A stretch of 64,000 nucleotides of DNA, taken from Thiocapsa imhoffii (lineage in GTDB: Bacteria > Pseudomonadota > Gammaproteobacteria > Chromatiales > Chromatiaceae). Both the position numbers and the translations under genes were made by a program. The notes under the pieces were generated by a model that was not told where the DNA came from, searched no databases, and saw only the letters and a program-made list of their open reading frames with translations. The DNA lies in contig NZ_NRSD01000002.1 in the NCBI RefSeq assembly GCF_016583985.1, positions 248,001-312,000 of the forward strand. The letters run 5' to 3'. This document shows, piece after piece, positions 19,499 to 29,053 of this stretch (position 1 is its first letter; the number at the start of each line of letters is the position of its first letter).

Positions 19499-20041
19499 AT
19501 GGAGGCCCGCAAACTGGCAAGCGTCGCCGACCTGCTCGCATGCCCGGATGAACGGGTGGAACTGATCGGCGGGGAGATCGTTCGCCGACCGCTGGCGCGC
19601 GGTGAGCACGGGATGGTCCAAGGTGCTACGCACGACGAGCTGAGCCCCTTCCAGCATAAAGACGGCCCCGGCGGCTGGTGGATCGCCACCGAGATCAGCG
19701 TCGCCTACGAAGCGCACGAATGCCCGATCCATGACCTTGCCGGCTGGCGCAAGGAGCGCAGCCCTGAGCGTCCGCGTGGTGTCGTCGAGCTGACGCCGGA
19801 CTGGGTCTGCGAAATCGTCTCGCCCGGCCACGAGCGCAAGGACACCCTGATCCTATTCCTGCTCCTGCAACGCCACCGTGTCCCTTTCTACTGGCTGATC
19901 TGGCCGGAAAGCCGCGCCCTGATCGCCTACCAGCTTGACGGTGAGCACTATCGCGTGATCGCCACCGTTGAGCCCGCCCGCGTGCGTATCCCACCGTTCG
20001 ACAGTGTCGAAATGGACTTGCGCTACGTCTTCGGCGAATAG
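19499..20041 (+). CDS. Uma2 family endonuclease-like protein (DUF820)
   Basis: The 180-residue product resembles the Uma2/DUF820 family, a PD-(D/E)XK nuclease-fold group common in cyanobacteria and other bacteria. Recognisable parts are the ELIGGEIV strand, the WWIATEISVAY segment, DLAGWRKER and the acidic strand PDWVCEIVSPG. Near the end, DGEHYRVIA and RVRIPPFD are typical. Biological role is unknown; these genes often lie in mobile or defence regions. A remnant of a related sequence occurs on the far side of the island near 27.3 kb. Confidence 0.8.
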   Translation: MEARKLASVADLLACPDERVELIGGEIVRRPLARGEHGMVQGATHDELSPFQHKDGPGGWWIATEISVAYEAHECPIHDLAGWRKERSPERPRGVVELTPDWVCEIVSPGHERKDTLILFLLLQRHRVPFYWLIWPESRALIAYQLDGEHYRVIATVEPARVRIPPFDSVEMDLRYVFGE

Positions 20042-20160
20042 CAGTGGCATCCAAGGCGGTATCCGAGACACATCATCCCGGGCGAGCCCGAACAAAGTCA
20101 CTTGACCGTAGGCGCGTGGCTTGCCCGCGCTGAACCTCACGAAGCGCGCCACCGACTGGA

Positions 20161-20309
20161 GGCATCTGCCGCCGTCGGCACGGGAGCGTATTGGGGATCT
20201 CACGCCAGGCGAAGCGCTCTTTCTGCTTCAGGATCTCCAGAATCCGAACGATCCGAGCGCCCTACTGATGCGTACCGCGGACCCGCTCTCGATTCTCGGC
20301 TATTGCTGA
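20161..20309 (+). pseudogene. Remnant of a HIRAN-domain gene
   Basis: This stretch is about 90% identical by my own count to 26963-27108, inside the intact HIRAN gene (146 aligned bases, 15 mismatches, no gaps). It encodes ARERIGDLTPGEALFLLQDL and LLMRTADPLSILGYC, then stops where the full gene continues into the HIRAN core. A short open frame (20121-20309) covers it, but the N-terminal two thirds and the rest of the HIRAN domain are missing. It marks the left edge of the restriction island. Confidence 0.8.
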
Positions 20310-20373
20310 CTCTCGGGCTATGATTAGCAGAGTCGCCACATCGGAGCGCGGAGGCGTTCGCTGGAGCATCAGG

Positions 20374-22808
20374 ATGTCACTCAACGAAGCGGATACCTGC
20401 AGGGTATTCGTCACGCCTAGATTGCGCGAAGCCGGCTGGGAGGATCCGCCCCATCTGATCGCCGAGCAGCAGACCTTCACGGATGGGCGGATCAAGATCG
20501 TCGCCGGCAAGGCCGTTCGCGGCGATCGCAAGCGCGCCGATTATGTTCTGCTCTACACCCGTGATTTTCCGATCGCGGTGGTCGAGTCCAAGCCCGAGGG
20601 TGCGCCCGATGGTACCGGACTCCAGCAGTCGAAAGGCTCCGCCGAGCTTCGCGACCTCAAGTTCGCCTATGCCACGAATGGACACTGGATCCTCGAATTC
20701 GACTTTCTGACCGGCCTCGAGAGCAGTCTGGATGCCTTTCCCACGCCCGACGCGCTTATCGGGCGACTCCGGGCAGCCACCGGCCTCGGCGACGAGGCGA
20801 CCAATCGTCTCCTGACCCCATCCTACCCCATCCTACCCCGCGCCCGAGTCCATCCCCCGCTATTACCAGGACATCGCGATCAACCGCACGCTTGCGGCGG
20901 TGCTTCAGGGCCAGCTGCGCATCCTCCTCTGCATGGCCACGGGGACCGGCAAGACCCTGGTCGCCTTTCAGATCTGCTGGAAGCTCTGAAGCGCACGCTG
21001 GACGCGCGACGGCGCATCCCGCAAGCCGCGCATGCTCTTCCTAGCCGACCGCAGCGTCCTGGTCGACGAGCCCAAGGACAAGCAGTTCGCCCCCTTCGGC
21101 AATGCCCGTTGGAAGATCCAGGACGGTATCGCCGAGAAAAGCCGGCAGATGTACTTCGCGCTCTACCAGTCCATCGCCGAGGACAAGGTCCGCCCCGGCC
21201 TCTATCGCGAGTATCCGCGCGACTTCTTTGATCTCATCATCATCGATGAGTGCCACCGCGGCAGCGCCGGGGACGCCAGCAACTGGCGCACCATCCTGGA
21301 GTGGTTCTCGAGCCGGCCTATCAGATCGGCATGACCGCCACGCCGCTGCGGGCCGAGAACCGCGTCACCTACCGCTATTTCGGCAACCCCATCTACACCT
21401 ACAGCCTGCGCCAAGGCATCGAAGATGGTTTTCTCGCCCCTTACCGCGTCCATCGGGTCATCACCGATGTCGATGCGACCGGTTGGCGACCCGGCAAGGA
21501 CGAGGTCGACCGCTACGGCCGCGCCATCCCGGACGAGCACTACGAGACCAAGGATTTCGAGCGCATCATCGCGCTGAAGGCGCGCACCCGTGCGATCGCC
21601 AAACACCTCACCCGATTCATGCGGCGGACCGACCGCTGGGCCAAGACGATCGTCTTCTGCGTCGATCAAGAGCACGCCTCCGAGATGCGCAAGACGCTGA
21701 CGCGCTTCAACCGGGACTTGGTAGCCAAGCATCCGAACTACGTCGTGCGCATCACGTCCGACGAGGGCGATATCGGTCGTGGATTCCTCGGCAGCTTCCA
21801 GGAGCCGGAAGAGACCACGCCCGTCATTGTGACCACCTCCCAGATGCTGACCACCGGTGTCGATATCCCCACCTGCAAGAACGTGGTCCTGGTTCGGGTG
21901 ATCAACTCGCTCACCGCTTTCAAGCAGATCATCGGGCGCGGGACGCGTCTGCGAGAGGACTACGACAAGACCTGGTTCAACATCATCGACTACACCGGCT
22001 CGGCCACGGAGCGCTTTGCCGATCCGGACTTCGATGGCTACCCCGAGGAGATCGACCAGACCGAGATCGACGCGCACGGCAACGAGGTCGGCACGCCCAC
22101 CTCCGAGCCGACCGACTCCGACTCTGACCCCAACGCCGATTTAGGGGAGGACGACGGCACGCCCTGCGAGGACATGCAGGTGACCGGAGAGAACACGGAG
22201 CCGGACGAGGGCGAAATCGGCGAGCCGCCACGACCCCCGAGCAAATACTATTTCGACGACTGCCGCTTCAAGGTCATCGGGCACCTGGTCTACGAACTCG
22301 ACGAGGAGGGCAAACAGCTCCGCGTCGTGCAGTACACCGACTACACCGCCGACCAGATCCGCACACTCGTGCGCACCCCGGAGGCGCTGACCGCCGACTG
22401 GGCCGACCCCGTGACACGCGACGACATGCTGGCGCGGCTCGAGCGGGTCGGGATCCGCTTCGAGATCTTGGCCGAGGCCACCGACAACCCGGATGCCGAC
22501 CCCTTGGATCTGCTCTGCCACCTCGCCTTTCAGCGACCGTTGCGCACCCGCCGCGAGCGGGCGAGCATCTGCGCCGCAATTCGCCCGACTTCTTCGATCG
22601 CTTCAGTACGGCCGCACGCGGTATCCTCGACACCCTGCTCGACCAGTACACTGCGCACGGGCCGAACGAGTTCCGGATCCCGCAGGCCCTGAAGAACCCG
22701 CCCATCGCGGCCCACGGCAACGCCATGGAGATCGCCGAGCTGTTCGGCGGACCCGTGGCCATGCGCCAGGCCGTGACCCAACTGCAAGCGCTCCTCTACC
22801 GGAGCTAG
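20374..22808 (+). pseudogene. hsdR: Type I restriction enzyme R subunit, disrupted by four lesions
   Basis: Reading across frames gives a full HsdR. The N-terminal nuclease region has VVESKPEG, Walker A is [12 protein letters not shown] is IIIDECHRGS, motif III is GMTATPLR, and the helicase end has IIGRGTRLRED. Four lesions break it. A 10-bp tandem duplication (20815-20839) shifts the frame. TGA at 20987-20989 replaces an expected Trp in WKLW. A doubled TC at 21306-21309 shifts the frame. One base is missing near 22560. Removing the 10-bp unit restores [15 protein letters not shown] exactly. The gene cannot make a working restriction subunit unless these are sequencing errors. Confidence 0.9.
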
Positions 22809-22849
22809 GCCCCTAAGGCCCTGTCCAGCTGCGAGACCCAAGCCAGACC

Positions 22850-24418
22850 ATGCCGCCAAAGAAGACCGCCACACCCCAGACCACCGCCCAGCAGCTCGCA
22901 GCCATCATCAAGTCCGCCCGCAACGTCATGCGCAAGGACAAGGGACTGAACGGCGACCTCGACCGTCTGCCCATGCTCACCTGGATCATGTTCCTCAAGT
23001 TCCTCGACGACATGGAGCAGATGCGCGCGCTCAACGCGGAGCTTGCAGGCAAGCCCTTTCGCCCGGACATCGCGCCCCCGTACCGCTGGCGCGATTGGGC
23101 CGCCGACCCGGCCGGGATCACCGGGGAGGACCTGATCGCCTTCGTCAACAACGACGAGGCCATGCGCCCCAACGAGACCCGCGGCTCCGGGCTGCTGTAT
23201 TACCTGCGCGGATTGCGCAGCGCCGAGGGCGGGGATCGGCGCGACGTGATCGGCACCGTGTTTCGCGGCATGCAGAACCGCATGACGGATGGTTTTCTGT
23301 TGCGCAGTGTCATCAATCTGGTCAACAGCATCCACTTCACCGCCACGGACGAGATGCACACCCTCAGCAGGCTCTACGAGAGCCTGCTGCGCGAGATGCG
23401 CGACGCGGCCGGCGACTCGGGCGAGTTCTACACCCCGCGCCCGGCGGTGCGCTTCATGGTGCAGGTCTTGGATCCACGCTTGGGGGAGACTGTCCTGGAT
23501 CCCGCCTGCGGAACGGCCGGCTTTCTGGTGGAGGTCTTCAAGCATCTGCGCGAGCAATGCCGCTCGGTCGCCGATCAGGAGACCTTGCAGAACGCCAGCA
23601 TCCTCGGCGGCGAAGCCAAATCGCTGCCCTATCTGCTGGCCCAGATGAACCTCCTGCTGCACGGGCTCGAACATCCGCGCATCGACCCTGGCAACAGCCT
23701 GCGCATCCCTTTGCGCGACATCACCGACAAGGACCGGGTGGACGTGATCCTGACCAACGTCCCCTTCGGCGGCGAGGAGAAGAAGGGCAACCTCGGCAAC
23801 TTCCCCAAAGACCGCCAGACCACCGAAACGGCGCTGCTCTTCCTTCAGCTCATCATGCGACGCCTCAAGCGCCCCGGACACGGCAACGACTGCGGCGGCC
23901 GGGCCGGCGTCATCGTCCCCAACGGTACCCTGTTCGGCGACGGGATCTGCGCCCGCGTGAAAGAGGATCTACTCAAACACTACAACCTGCACACCATCGT
24001 GCGTCTGCCCGAAGGCGTCTTCGCGCCCTACACGGACATTCCATCCAACCTGATTTTCTTCGACCGCTCCGGCCCGACCCACGACATCTGGTACTACCAG
24101 ATTCCGCTCCCCGAGGGGCGACGCAAATACACCAAGACCAAGCCGATGGAGGATGCCGAGATGGCGGGCTGCCTGGTCTGGTAGAGCGATCGGACAGAGG
24201 GACCTCACGCCTGGCGCGTGCAGGCCGCGGATGTCCTCAAATACGATGCGGAAGGTCGCCTCTTGTCGGTCAACCTGGATATCAAGAACCCCAGCAGTCT
24301 GGAGGTGTTGGAACATCGCGAGCCGCGCGAGCTGATCGCCGACATCGCGCGCAAGGAGCGTCGCGTCCTGGATCTGATCGCGGAGATCGACGACTTGCTG
24401 AGTCCGGAAGGCGCCTGA
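22850..24418 (+). pseudogene. hsdM: Type I modification methyltransferase M subunit with premature stop
   Basis: The frame encodes an N6-adenine methyltransferase: HsdM N-terminal domain (LTWIMFLKFLDDME), SAM motif I DPACGTAGFLVE, and motif IV near residue 305. It stops at TAG (24182-24184), giving 444 residues. The same frame then continues without a stop to 24418, encoding the normal C-terminus (HAWRVQAADVLKYD). A Trp-to-stop change therefore removed about 78 residues. Motif IV reads NVPF instead of the usual NPPF, which may also harm catalysis. The intact end would overlap the hsdS start as TGATG. Residual activity of the shortened protein cannot be excluded. Confidence 0.87.
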
Positions 24419-25569
24419 TGCACGGCTGGCCTTTGGTTGCATTGGGAGACCTGCTGACCCCGTCGATCGACCGGCACCCGGTCGAAGCCGGGAAGCTGTA
24501 TCCCAACATCGGGATCTATGGTTTCGGGCGGGGGGTTTTCGAGAAGCCGCCGATCGATGGCGGGTCGTTCGCTGCCGACAGTCTCTATCGCCTGCGTGCA
24601 GGTCAGTTTGTCTATAGCCGGCTGAAGGCGTTCGAGGGCGCCTATGGTCTGGTCCCGGAGTTTGGCGACGGCGCATTCGTGACAAACGAATTTCCGGCCT
24701 TTGACATCGCCTCCGAACGGGTTTTGCCGCAGTTCCTGCTTTGGTACTTTCGCCGACCAGGAACTTGGGAGCAACTTGCGAAGCACTCCGCGGGTGTCGG
24801 GGCAAGGCGCGAGCGTTTGCACCCAAGGAGCTTGTTGGCTGAAGTCGTTGCGTTGCCGTCCCTGCCGGAACAAGCTCGCTTGGTCGCTGGACTGGACGCA
24901 TTGGCTACTCGCCTCGCAGAGGTTGGCCAGCTTCGCCGGGAGATCCAGAACGACGCCCAGGCCTTGCTGCACAGCGTCTTTCACCGCCTCATCCAGGGCG
25001 CCGAGTACCGTCCCCTCGCCGAAGTCGCACCTATCGTGCGCCGGCCCGTCGAGCTTGATTTGGATACAACATATGAAGAGATCGGGATCCGGTCCTTTCA
25101 CCGAGGTGTCTTCTTCAAATGTCTTTCGCTCGGCTCCGACATCAGTCACAAGTCTATGTTTCGGATGGTTCCTGGCGACCTGGTCTTCAGCAATATCATG
25201 GCCTGGGAGGGTGCTGTTGCTGTGGTTCGACCGGAGGATGAAGGGCGCATCGGAGTCCATCGCTTCATCACCTGCGTTCCCAAGGCCGAGATCGCCGATG
25301 CCCATTTTCTCTGGTTTTACTTTCAGACCGGCGAAGGCTTCGAGAAGATTGTTGCAGCCTCTCCGGCGACCATCGCAAGGAACCGAACTCTGAGCATGAA
25401 AAAACTCGAAGCGATCCATGTCCCGGTCCCGGCTTATAAGGAGCAACAGGAATTCAGCGCCCTCCAAACCAAGGTTGCCGCCATCCGCCGAGTCCATGCC
25501 GACAACCAACCCGAGCTGGACGTCCTTCTGCCCGCCGTGCTGGATAAGGCATTCAAGGGCGAGTTGTGA
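24418..25569 (+). CDS. hsdS: Type I restriction-modification specificity subunit S
   Basis: The 383-residue protein has two target-recognition regions separated by helical linkers. The first has WPLVALGDLL, IYGFGRGVF and SRLKAFEGAYG and ends in LPSLPEQARLV. The second begins with YRPLAEVAP, has FSNIMAWEGAVAVV and ends in VPVPAYKEQQEF. Each half would read one part of a split DNA target. The ATG overlaps the end of the hsdM frame. Unlike hsdR and hsdM it shows no lesion. Target sequence cannot be predicted. Confidence 0.92.
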   Translation: MHGWPLVALGDLLTPSIDRHPVEAGKLYPNIGIYGFGRGVFEKPPIDGGSFAADSLYRLRAGQFVYSRLKAFEGAYGLVPEFGDGAFVTNEFPAFDIASERVLPQFLLWYFRRPGTWEQLAKHSAGVGARRERLHPRSLLAEVVALPSLPEQARLVAGLDALATRLAEVGQLRREIQNDAQALLHSVFHRLIQGAEYRPLAEVAPIVRRPVELDLDTTYEEIGIRSFHRGVFFKCLSLGSDISHKSMFRMVPGDLVFSNIMAWEGAVAVVRPEDEGRIGVHRFITCVPKAEIADAHFLWFYFQTGEGFEKIVAASPATIARNRTLSMKKLEAIHVPVPAYKEQQEFSALQTKVAAIRRVHADNQPELDVLLPAVLDKAFKGEL

Positions 25570-25654
25570 TTAGGACCGCCAAGGCATCCGAGCAGCTATC
25601 GCATCGTCGGCCGGGCAGACTCGCAGGCAAAATACACTCGATGAAGAGGAAGCC

Positions 25655-26560
25655 GTGACCTATCCGATCATCACAGTTCCCGACGAGGCGGGCGACTCGA
25701 TCGAGCAACTCGGCACAAAGCGCAAATTTTGGTTCGACGACAAGCGTCGGCTCTACAAGCAAGGTCGACCGGGAACGGGGGAGGATTGGGCGGAGAAGGT
25801 CGCGTGTGAGCTTTGCGTCCTGCTCGGTCTCCCTCATGCACACTACGACTTCGCCACATGGCGGGGTCGGCCAGGCGTTGTCACCAACTCGTTTCTTCCG
25901 CCGCGATGGCGTCTCGTGCAGGGCAATGAGCTGCTCGCCAAGGCTCACCCTGATTACCTGACTCAAAAGCGCTACGAGCGACGTCAACATACGGTCAGCG
26001 CCTTTATCCGGGTTGGTAAGATCTCACGGATCGAGCCACCGCCGGGTTATGCTTTCCCGCCACCTCTGCGTATTGCGGCTGATGTCATGGTGGGATATCT
26101 GCTATTGGACTGCTTGATCGGCAACCAGGATCGCCACGACGAAAACTGGGGATTGATGGTCCTCGCCGGATCGCCTCCCCGCGTCGCGTTGGCGCCGACC
26201 TACGATCATGCGTCGAGCCTGGGGCGCAACGAAACGGATGAGAGACGCCGATTCAGAATGACGACCAATGATCGTGGCGCAGGGGTTGAAACCTTTTGTG
26301 CGCGCGCACGCTCTGCATTCTACGGCGTTCCAGATGCGGGTAGGACGATTACCACGTTGGACGCGTTCGCAGCTGCCAGCCGTCTGCGCCCAGCGGCTGC
26401 GGAGTATTGGCGGGATCAACTCGTAAGACTTGGGGCTATGGACTTTGATGCCATCTTAAGGCGGGTGCCGCCGGAGCTGATTTCAGAGGCGGCGATCGAT
26501 TTCGCGCTTCGAATGCTGGATGTCAACCGAGCGCGCCTGCTCAAGCTAGGCGGGGAATAA
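25655..26560 (+). CDS. HipA-like kinase-fold protein
   Basis: The 301-residue protein has a HipA-like kinase core: RLYKQGRPG (nucleotide-binding lysine strand), WAEKVACEL, the catalytic loop GNQDRHDENWGL, and the metal-binding APTYDHASSLG. It is shorter than HipA toxins (about 440) and lacks the N-terminal subdomain. No HipB-like HTH gene is adjacent; instead a HIRAN protein follows after 2 bases. The GTG start has a GAGGAAG ribosome site. HipA kinases phosphorylate tRNA synthetases or other targets and arrest growth; the target here is unknown. Confidence 0.85.
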   Translation: MTYPIITVPDEAGDSIEQLGTKRKFWFDDKRRLYKQGRPGTGEDWAEKVACELCVLLGLPHAHYDFATWRGRPGVVTNSFLPPRWRLVQGNELLAKAHPDYLTQKRYERRQHTVSAFIRVGKISRIEPPPGYAFPPPLRIAADVMVGYLLLDCLIGNQDRHDENWGLMVLAGSPPRVALAPTYDHASSLGRNETDERRRFRMTTNDRGAGVETFCARARSAFYGVPDAGRTITTLDAFAAASRLRPAAAEYWRDQLVRLGAMDFDAILRRVPPELISEAAIDFALRMLDVNRARLLKLGGE

Positions 26561-26562
26561 CA

Positions 26563-27294
26563 GTGACAAACCGAGTATTTCTGGCATGGCGGGATCCCGA
26601 GTCGCGACGCTGGCTGCCTGTCGGGCAACTTTCACGAGAAAGCGATGACTTTCGGTTCGTTTACACCAAAGGTGCCGAGGAGTCCGAACGGTTCGTGCCA
26701 TTTGGTCGCATGACGGACCTGCATGCGGTCTATGTGGCAAACGAGCTGTTTCCACTTTTTTCCAATCGGCTCATGCCTCGATCCAGGCCCGAGTATCGCG
26801 ACTTCTTGATTTGGCTGGGACTCGATCCGGGAGACCACGACGCGCTGGAGCTTCTCGGCAAAAGCGGTGGCGCGCGGGCGACCGATGCGTTGCAGGTGTT
26901 CCCGTGCCCGGAGCCGACCCCCGAGAACACCTATGTCGTAGAGTATTTCAGTCACGGCATCCGGCATCTGCCTCAGTCGGCGAGGGAGCGCATTGGGGAT
27001 CTCACGCCAGGCGAAGCGCTCCTTCTGCTTCAGGATCTCCAGAATCCGAACGATCCGAGTGCCCTGTTGATGCGCACCGCAGACCCCCTGTCGATCGTCG
27101 GCTATTGCCCGCGGTTCTACTCGGCGGAGTTCTCGAAGCTCATCGCGTTGGTGGGCCCGGACAAGGTCAAGGTGACGGTTGCCGGCGTGAATCCGGACGC
27201 ACCGCTCCAGTTTCGCCTTCGCTGCCGCCTGAGCGCACCTTGGCCGGCTGGATTCACCGCCTGTTCGGACGATGTGTTTCAGTCGCTGGGTTAG
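26563..27294 (+). CDS. HIRAN-domain protein paired with the HipA-like kinase
   Basis: The 243-residue protein has an N-terminal region (FLAWRDPESRRWLPVGQL) followed by a C-terminal HIRAN-like domain (LLMRTADPLSIVGYCPRFY, KVKVTVAGVNP, FRLRCRL). HIRAN domains bind 3' ends of single-stranded DNA in eukaryotic HLTF; bacterial stand-alone versions are little studied. The GTG start follows the kinase stop by 2 bases, so the two are co-translated. A 146-bp segment recurs as a remnant at 20161. It may act as sensor or antitoxin for the kinase, which is inference. Confidence 0.82.
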   Translation: MTNRVFLAWRDPESRRWLPVGQLSRESDDFRFVYTKGAEESERFVPFGRMTDLHAVYVANELFPLFSNRLMPRSRPEYRDFLIWLGLDPGDHDALELLGKSGGARATDALQVFPCPEPTPENTYVVEYFSHGIRHLPQSARERIGDLTPGEALLLLQDLQNPNDPSALLMRTADPLSIVGYCPRFYSAEFSKLIALVGPDKVKVTVAGVNPDAPLQFRLRCRLSAPWPAGFTACSDDVFQSLG

Positions 27295-27322
27295 TTCGGT
27301 CCTCCATCACTATCCTGCGGAG

Positions 27323-27412
27323 ATGAGGTTTGACGGAGAGCATGACCGCATCATCGCCAACAACGCTCAACCAACCCGAGTGCGCATCCCCCCAGACGAT
27401 ACCTTGGAAAGG
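27323..27412 (+). pseudogene. Remnant resembling the C-terminal part of a Uma2 gene
   Basis: Translation gives FDGEHDRIIANNAQPTRVRI then PPDDTLE, matching the end of the intact Uma2 protein at 19.9-20.0 kb (DGEHYRVIA, RVRIPPFDS). Only about 28 residues remain. It follows the HIRAN gene, giving HIRAN then Uma2 on the right of the island against Uma2 then HIRAN remnant on the left. The rest of 27295-27530 shows nothing else. Confidence 0.65.
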
Positions 27413-27530
27413 GCACACGGGCACGATCCAAGTTGTCGTCAGCCGATGATCGGCAAGCGTTAAGACCATATCCTCTCACACATTGATCGATCGCCAGGGC
27501 GGCGCGAGTCGAATCAAGCGTTGGCCGGGA

Positions 27531-27782
27531 TCACCGCGCCGCCGTACCGAGCTCTGCCTGCGTCTGACGGAACCAACTCAGAACCTGACTGAGATGGTCA
27601 CGGCCATAGGTGCGCGCAAAGCGCTGCGTCTCCTCTTGGCCCGGATCAGCCAGGACACGGAGACGTTCCTCGACATAGCCGGGGGTCAGCGGGATGCCGC
27701 ATTTGACCTCGATGCAATAGCGCCAGCTCGCATAGCTGGTGGGAATGATCTCAGCAGCAAACTCCGCGGTGTCATCGGCCAT
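27531..27782 (-). CDS. Small conserved-looking protein downstream of the CobW-type GTPase
   Basis: This 83-residue protein starts 3 bases after the CobW-family stop codon and is probably translated with it. It contains WRYCIEVKCGIPLTPGYVEE, with two Cys five residues apart, then a helical LSWFRQTQAELG tail. There is no signal peptide or membrane segment. I do not recognise a named domain. Coupling to a metal chaperone under a Zur-like site suggests a zinc-related role, but this is only from context. Confidence 0.7.
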   Translation of the reverse strand: MADDTAEFAAEIIPTSYASWRYCIEVKCGIPLTPGYVEERLRVLADPGQEETQRFARTYGRDHLSQVLSWFRQTQAELGTAAR

Positions 27783-27785
27783 CGG

Positions 27786-29006
27786 TCACTCCTCCACACC
27801 GCGGGTCCAGGCCGGAAACGGATCCGGCAGTCGTCGCCAGCCGTCTGGCCCGAGTGCCATCTCAGTATCATCGAGAAGGCAGGCATCGAGCCGCGCGTGC
27901 ATCTCCAGTGGATCCAAGTGCTGACCGATGAAGACGATCTCCTGGCGACGATCACCGTAAGGGCCGTCGAAGTCGGACTCGATGCGGGCGCGCTGGGCCG
28001 GATCGTCCGGCCAATGCTCACGTGGGGCTGCGTCCCACCACAACCCTGCCGGCCCGTGGCGTACCAGGCCGCCGGCCTGGGACCACTCGCCAGCCCAATC
28101 GGGGCGCGAGGCGAGCCAGAAGAAGCCTTTGGAGCGCAGCAGGTTGCCAGGCCACTCATGGTGCATGGCGGCATGGAAGCGCCCGGGGTGAAAGGGTCGA
28201 CGGGCGCGATAGACGAGGCTGCCGATGCCGTATTCTTCCGTCTCCGGGGTGTGGGTGCCACGCAGCTCCGCGAGCCAGCCGGGTGCGTTGGCGGCACGGG
28301 CGAAATCGAATCGGCCCGTGTCGATGACCTCCGCCAGTGGAACCTGTCCGAGCACGGCCGGGAGAATGCGCGCGTGGCGATTGAGCTGTCGCAAGGCATG
28401 GATGAGGCGCTCGCGCTCGGCGCTGCTGATCAGGTCGATCTTGTTGACGATGATGACGTCGGCGAATTCCACTTGGTCGATCAGCAACTCCGCGAGGGTG
28501 CGTTGGTCTTCGGCACCGAGCGATTCGCCCCGGTCGGCCAGGTCGTCGGCAGTCTCCAGATCGGCCGGAAAGGCGACTGCATCCACCACCGTGACCAAGG
28601 TGTCGAGCCGGGCCAGGTCACTCAGACTCACACCGGCCTCGTCGCGAAACGTGAAGGTCTCGGCCACCGGCAGCGGCTCCGAGATCCCGGTGGACTCGAT
28701 CACCAGCACATCGAAGCGCCCAGCGCGCGCCAGGGATGCGACTTCGACCAGCAGATCCTCTCGCAGCGTGCAGCAGATACAGCCATTGCTCATTTCCACC
28801 AGCCGCTCCTCGCCGCGACTCAAGGTCACTTCGCGTTCGACCAGGCTGGCGTCGATATTGACCTCGGACATGTCGTTGACGATCACCGCAACCCGCCGGC
28901 CTTCGCGGTTGTTCAGGATGTGGTTGAGTAACGTGGTCTTGCCGGCGCCGAGGAAGCCGGACAACACGGTGACGGGAAGGCGAGGGTCAGGATGGGATGA
29001 TGTCAT
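27786..29006 (-). CDS. CobW/COG0523 family GTP-binding metal chaperone (ZigA-like)
   Basis: The 406-residue G3E GTPase has Walker A GFLGAGKT (17-24), the metal-binding CxCC motif (Cys76, Cys78, Cys79), IESTGISEP, the NKID specificity motif, and a C-terminal CobW domain ending with [10 protein letters not shown]. Zur-controlled members deliver zinc to enzymes in zinc starvation. I chose the ATG at 29006 because the longer TTG frame would start inside the operator-like palindrome. A small partner gene follows. The zinc assignment rests on the operator and the subfamily. Confidence 0.92.
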   Translation of the reverse strand: MTSSHPDPRLPVTVLSGFLGAGKTTLLNHILNNREGRRVAVIVNDMSEVNIDASLVEREVTLSRGEERLVEMSNGCICCTLREDLLVEVASLARAGRFDVLVIESTGISEPLPVAETFTFRDEAGVSLSDLARLDTLVTVVDAVAFPADLETADDLADRGESLGAEDQRTLAELLIDQVEFADVIIVNKIDLISSAERERLIHALRQLNRHARILPAVLGQVPLAEVIDTGRFDFARAANAPGWLAELRGTHTPETEEYGIGSLVYRARRPFHPGRFHAAMHHEWPGNLLRSKGFFWLASRPDWAGEWSQAGGLVRHGPAGLWWDAAPREHWPDDPAQRARIESDFDGPYGDRRQEIVFIGQHLDPLEMHARLDACLLDDTEMALGPDGWRRLPDPFPAWTRGVEE

Positions 29007-29034
29007 GGGCGGTTCGCTCGTGGTGGATGACAAG

Positions 29035-29053
29035 AATGTTATGTTATTACATT
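29035..29053 (-). promoter_or_regulatory. Zur-box-like operator upstream of the CobW-family gene
   Basis: The core ATGTTATGTTATTACAT (29036-29052) fits the gammaproteobacterial Zur consensus ATGTTATAWYATAACAT at 15 of 17 positions and is itself nearly palindromic. It lies 29 bases before the chosen start codon, a normal position for repression by zinc-bound Zur. The zur gene is not in the window. Confidence 0.65.

Noticed and set aside
20987..20989. In-frame TGA in hsdR read as selenocysteine or Trp recoding
   Set aside because: No SECIS-like hairpin is evident, other genes in the window use TGA as stop, and the gene has three other lesions, so a nonsense mutation is simpler.
27483..28931. 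Open frame of 482 codons on the plus strand
   Set aside because: It runs antisense through the CobW-family gene, whose motifs are unambiguous; the translation has no domain and is a product of high-GC codon bias.
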